Origin: Syntrophomonadaceae bacterium
GTDB lineage: Bacteria; Bacillota_D; Dethiobacteria; DTU022; PWGO01
DNA length: 55,420 nt
Direction of reading: 5' to 3'
NCBI GenBank assembly: GCA_003554535.1
Contig: PWGT01000209.1
Location: forward strand, 1 to 55,420
Position 1 is the first letter of the stretch; each line of letters opens with the position of its first letter. The translations under genes and the position numbers were made by a program. Positions 53,842 to 55,420 of this stretch are shown in pieces. The notes under the pieces are model-generated. The model was given only the letters and a program-made list of their open reading frames with translations, did no database searches and was not told the DNA's origin.

Positions 53842-55188
53842 TTGCCAATGAAAAAAAGAGCAAATTGGGGCTCCCGTATGGGGTTTATTCTGGCAACCGT
53901 TGGCTCAGCGGTTGGCCTGGGAAACGTATGGCGCTTTCCTACAGTAGTAGCGGAAAACGGTGGAGGAGCTTTTGTTTTGCTCTATTTGTTGATGGTGCTG
54001 CTTATTGGATTGCCCACCATGGTAGGAGAGCTCACCCTGGGCAGAGCCGGAAATCGTAATGTAGTTGGGGTGTTCAGCCAGCTTACAACTCGTATGCATA
54101 AATGGTGGCTGATTGGTATTTTGCCTATACTGGCATCTTTTGCAGTGCTTTCCTTTTACACAGTGGTTGCCGGTTGGTCGCTACTCTACGTATTTTCCAG
54201 CCTGGCCGGCATTACAGCAGATTTAGGAACTACAGAACTGGAAAAACTTTTTAATTTCCTTACCGGAAATGTTTATTTTCCCATTTTAGGACAGTTTGTT
54301 TTCATGGCACTAACGGTGAGCATAGTAATCATAGGGGTTCGCAAAGGAATTGAACGTTATGTTACTTTTCTGATGCCAGCGGTAGTTCTTCTAATGTTAA
54401 TATTATTTGCGCGGACGCTTTTCCTGGAAGGAGCCTGGGAAGGCATCGGCTGGTTTTTCCGGCCCGAACTTCAACAATTATCATTCAATACTGCTCTGGA
54501 AGCTGTGGGACAAGTTTTTTTCAGTTTCAGCCTGGGCATGGGAGCCATTATTATTTATGGGAGTTACCTGGGCAAAGACTCTAATATTCCCATGAATTCT
54601 ATCCTTATTTCAGGAGCGGATGTTGGAGTAGCACTTCTTTCCGGGCTCATAGTCATCCCCTCTCTCTTTGCTTTTGGAATCAGCCCTGAAACAGGTCCAG
54701 GACTTATATTCGTCACCTTACCAGCCATATTCAATACCTTCCCGGGTAGCATCCTGTGGACCACTATATTTTTCTTACTCCTTACATTTGCTGCGCTTAC
54801 CTCTGCAGTTTCACTACTGGAGGTAATAGTTTCCTATTTAAAAGAGGAAAGAAAATGGTCCCGCTCTATCTCGGCTATATTCGTGGGAGGTTTGATTTTT
54901 GTGGTTAGTATTTTCGCCGGCCTTTCTCAAGGCCCTTATGAAGAAATAGCCCTGGCTGGCATGAACTTTTTCAATTTCCTGGACTTCACTGCCTCAAATA
55001 TTCTCCTTCCCCTGGGCGGACTTTGCATCGTATTATTCATTGGCTGGGTTTGGGGAACACAGCAGGCTTCTGCAGAAATAACCAGGGAAAACCGCAGTTT
55101 CAAGTGGGCAGCAGCCTGGTCCATCCTCATACGCTATTTAGTTCCGATAAGCATCGGCTATATCTTAATTTCCGGGCTCTTGTTCTAA
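53842..55188 (+). CDS. Sodium-dependent transporter, neurotransmitter:sodium symporter (NSS) family
   Basis: A 448-residue membrane protein with 11-12 helices that would import an amino acid or amine with Na+. The first helix block NWGSRMGFILATVGSAVGLG then NVWRFPTVVAENGGGAFVLL is the NSS signature, including the unwound TM1 that binds Na+ and substrate; TMVGELTLGR and SFSLGMGAIIIYGSYLG follow. TTG 53842 lies 8 nt from GAGGTG; ATG 53848 is the alternative. Substrate unknown. Its Na+ dependence agrees with a saline habitat. Confidence 0.9.
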   Translation: MPMKKRANWGSRMGFILATVGSAVGLGNVWRFPTVVAENGGGAFVLLYLLMVLLIGLPTMVGELTLGRAGNRNVVGVFSQLTTRMHKWWLIGILPILASFAVLSFYTVVAGWSLLYVFSSLAGITADLGTTELEKLFNFLTGNVYFPILGQFVFMALTVSIVIIGVRKGIERYVTFLMPAVVLLMLILFARTLFLEGAWEGIGWFFRPELQQLSFNTALEAVGQVFFSFSLGMGAIIIYGSYLGKDSNIPMNSILISGADVGVALLSGLIVIPSLFAFGISPETGPGLIFVTLPAIFNTFPGSILWTTIFFLLLTFAALTSAVSLLEVIVSYLKEERKWSRSISAIFVGGLIFVVSIFAGLSQGPYEEIALAGMNFFNFLDFTASNILLPLGGLCIVLFIGWVWGTQQASAEITRENRSFKWAAAWSILIRYLVPISIGYILISGLLF

Positions 55189-55224
55189 CATGAAAGAATA
55201 AACGAGGAATCTGGCCTTTGAAAA

Positions 55225-55420
55225 CTATTGCTTTCTTTTTTCCTTATTTTTCAACTTTTCCAGAAAGCTCAGCGCTTTTTCCTTGCGGGCTCGAGTGGCT
55301 TCCATATCAATTTCAAAAGATACTGAGAGCACATCCCCTTCTCTTACCCCGTAAGGCAAAACCTCCAGAGGAATATCCACCCTAATTTCATCCTCACCAA
55401 AAAGCACTACCGCATAATTA
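55225..55420 (-). CDS. DUF3006 domain protein, 5' end outside window
   Basis: The last 64 residues of a small protein reading in from the window edge: AVVLFGEDEIRVDIPLEVLP then GVREGDVLSVSF match the short DUF3006 beta-barrel, followed by a basic helix (RKEKALSFLEKLKNKEKRKQ). In clostridia these proteins often pair with an MBL-fold/ComEC-type hydrolase, which would lie beyond the window. The start codon is not visible. Convergent with the NSS gene. Confidence 0.7.
   Translation of the reverse strand, partial: NYAVVLFGEDEIRVDIPLEVLPYGVREGDVLSVSFEIDMEATRARKEKALSFLEKLKNKEKRKQ

Noticed and set aside
1..55420. CRISPR array or complete insertion sequence
   Set aside because: No regularly spaced repeats and no transposase or integrase gene were found.

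Overview
The window reads as chromosomal DNA of an anaerobic, spore-forming member of the Bacillota (class Clostridia). Supporting this are a CotF-type spore coat pair, indolepyruvate:ferredoxin oxidoreductase, a NiFe carbon-monoxide dehydrogenase, MutS2, a NusG-domain-II protein, the classic infC-rpmI-rplT and pheST blocks, sigma-A-type promoters, GGAGG ribosome binding sites and frequent TTG/GTG starts. Very acidic secreted or surface segments (DctP, the tail of the class A PBP) and probable Na+-coupled transporters (TRAP, NSS) suggest a salty or soda-lake habitat. That last point is inference.

Layout. 1-2.1 kb (minus): yceD-rpmF-plsX-fabH, the last cut by the window edge, with an internal terminator before plsX. 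2.3-5.5 kb (plus): one polypeptide joining mannose-1-phosphate guanylyltransferase, a type II PMI cupin and a phosphohexomutase. 5.5-6.7 kb: NusG-II protein and two small coat-type proteins. 6.9-9.9 kb (minus): TRAP transporter dctPQM. 10.2-15.7 kb (plus): paaK-ACT-paaK-iorA-iorB, an aryl-acid/aryl-CoA module divergent from the TRAP genes. 15.8-18.6 kb: class A PBP. 18.6-33.1 kb (minus): a housekeeping run of GTPase, saccharopine-dehydrogenase-like protein, thrS, infC-rpmI-rplT, an rRNA methyltransferase, pheS-pheT, zapA, cvpA, mpg and mutS2, with attenuator-type leaders before infC and before pheS, and a tRNA-Val gene at the upstream end.

33.5-43.1 kb is the most unusual part. Two overlapping cystathionine gamma-synthase/lyase paralogues (minus) face a plus-strand series: NrtA/SsuA-type ABC transporter (three genes), cysteine synthase broken by one in-frame TAG, a carbon-monoxide dehydrogenase catalytic subunit with every metal ligand intact, and a ThiF/MoeB-like E1 enzyme. 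Spacing of 4-5 bases links cysK, CODH and thiF. I do not recognise this as a described system; it looks like sulfur metabolism physically coupled to a CODH.

43.2-46.7 kb is an accessory patch. It has a small membrane ORF, a GYF-domain protein with a membrane-protein partner, a 135-bp MITE-like element and an orphan Vsr endonuclease, and two 37-bp direct repeats bracket about 3 kb of it. 46.8-55.4 kb carries an MBL-fold hydrolase, an AidB-like acyl-CoA dehydrogenase, a small acidic protein with a two-domain flavodoxin-like protein, a long-chain acyl-CoA synthetase, an NSS-family symporter and the start of a DUF3006 gene.
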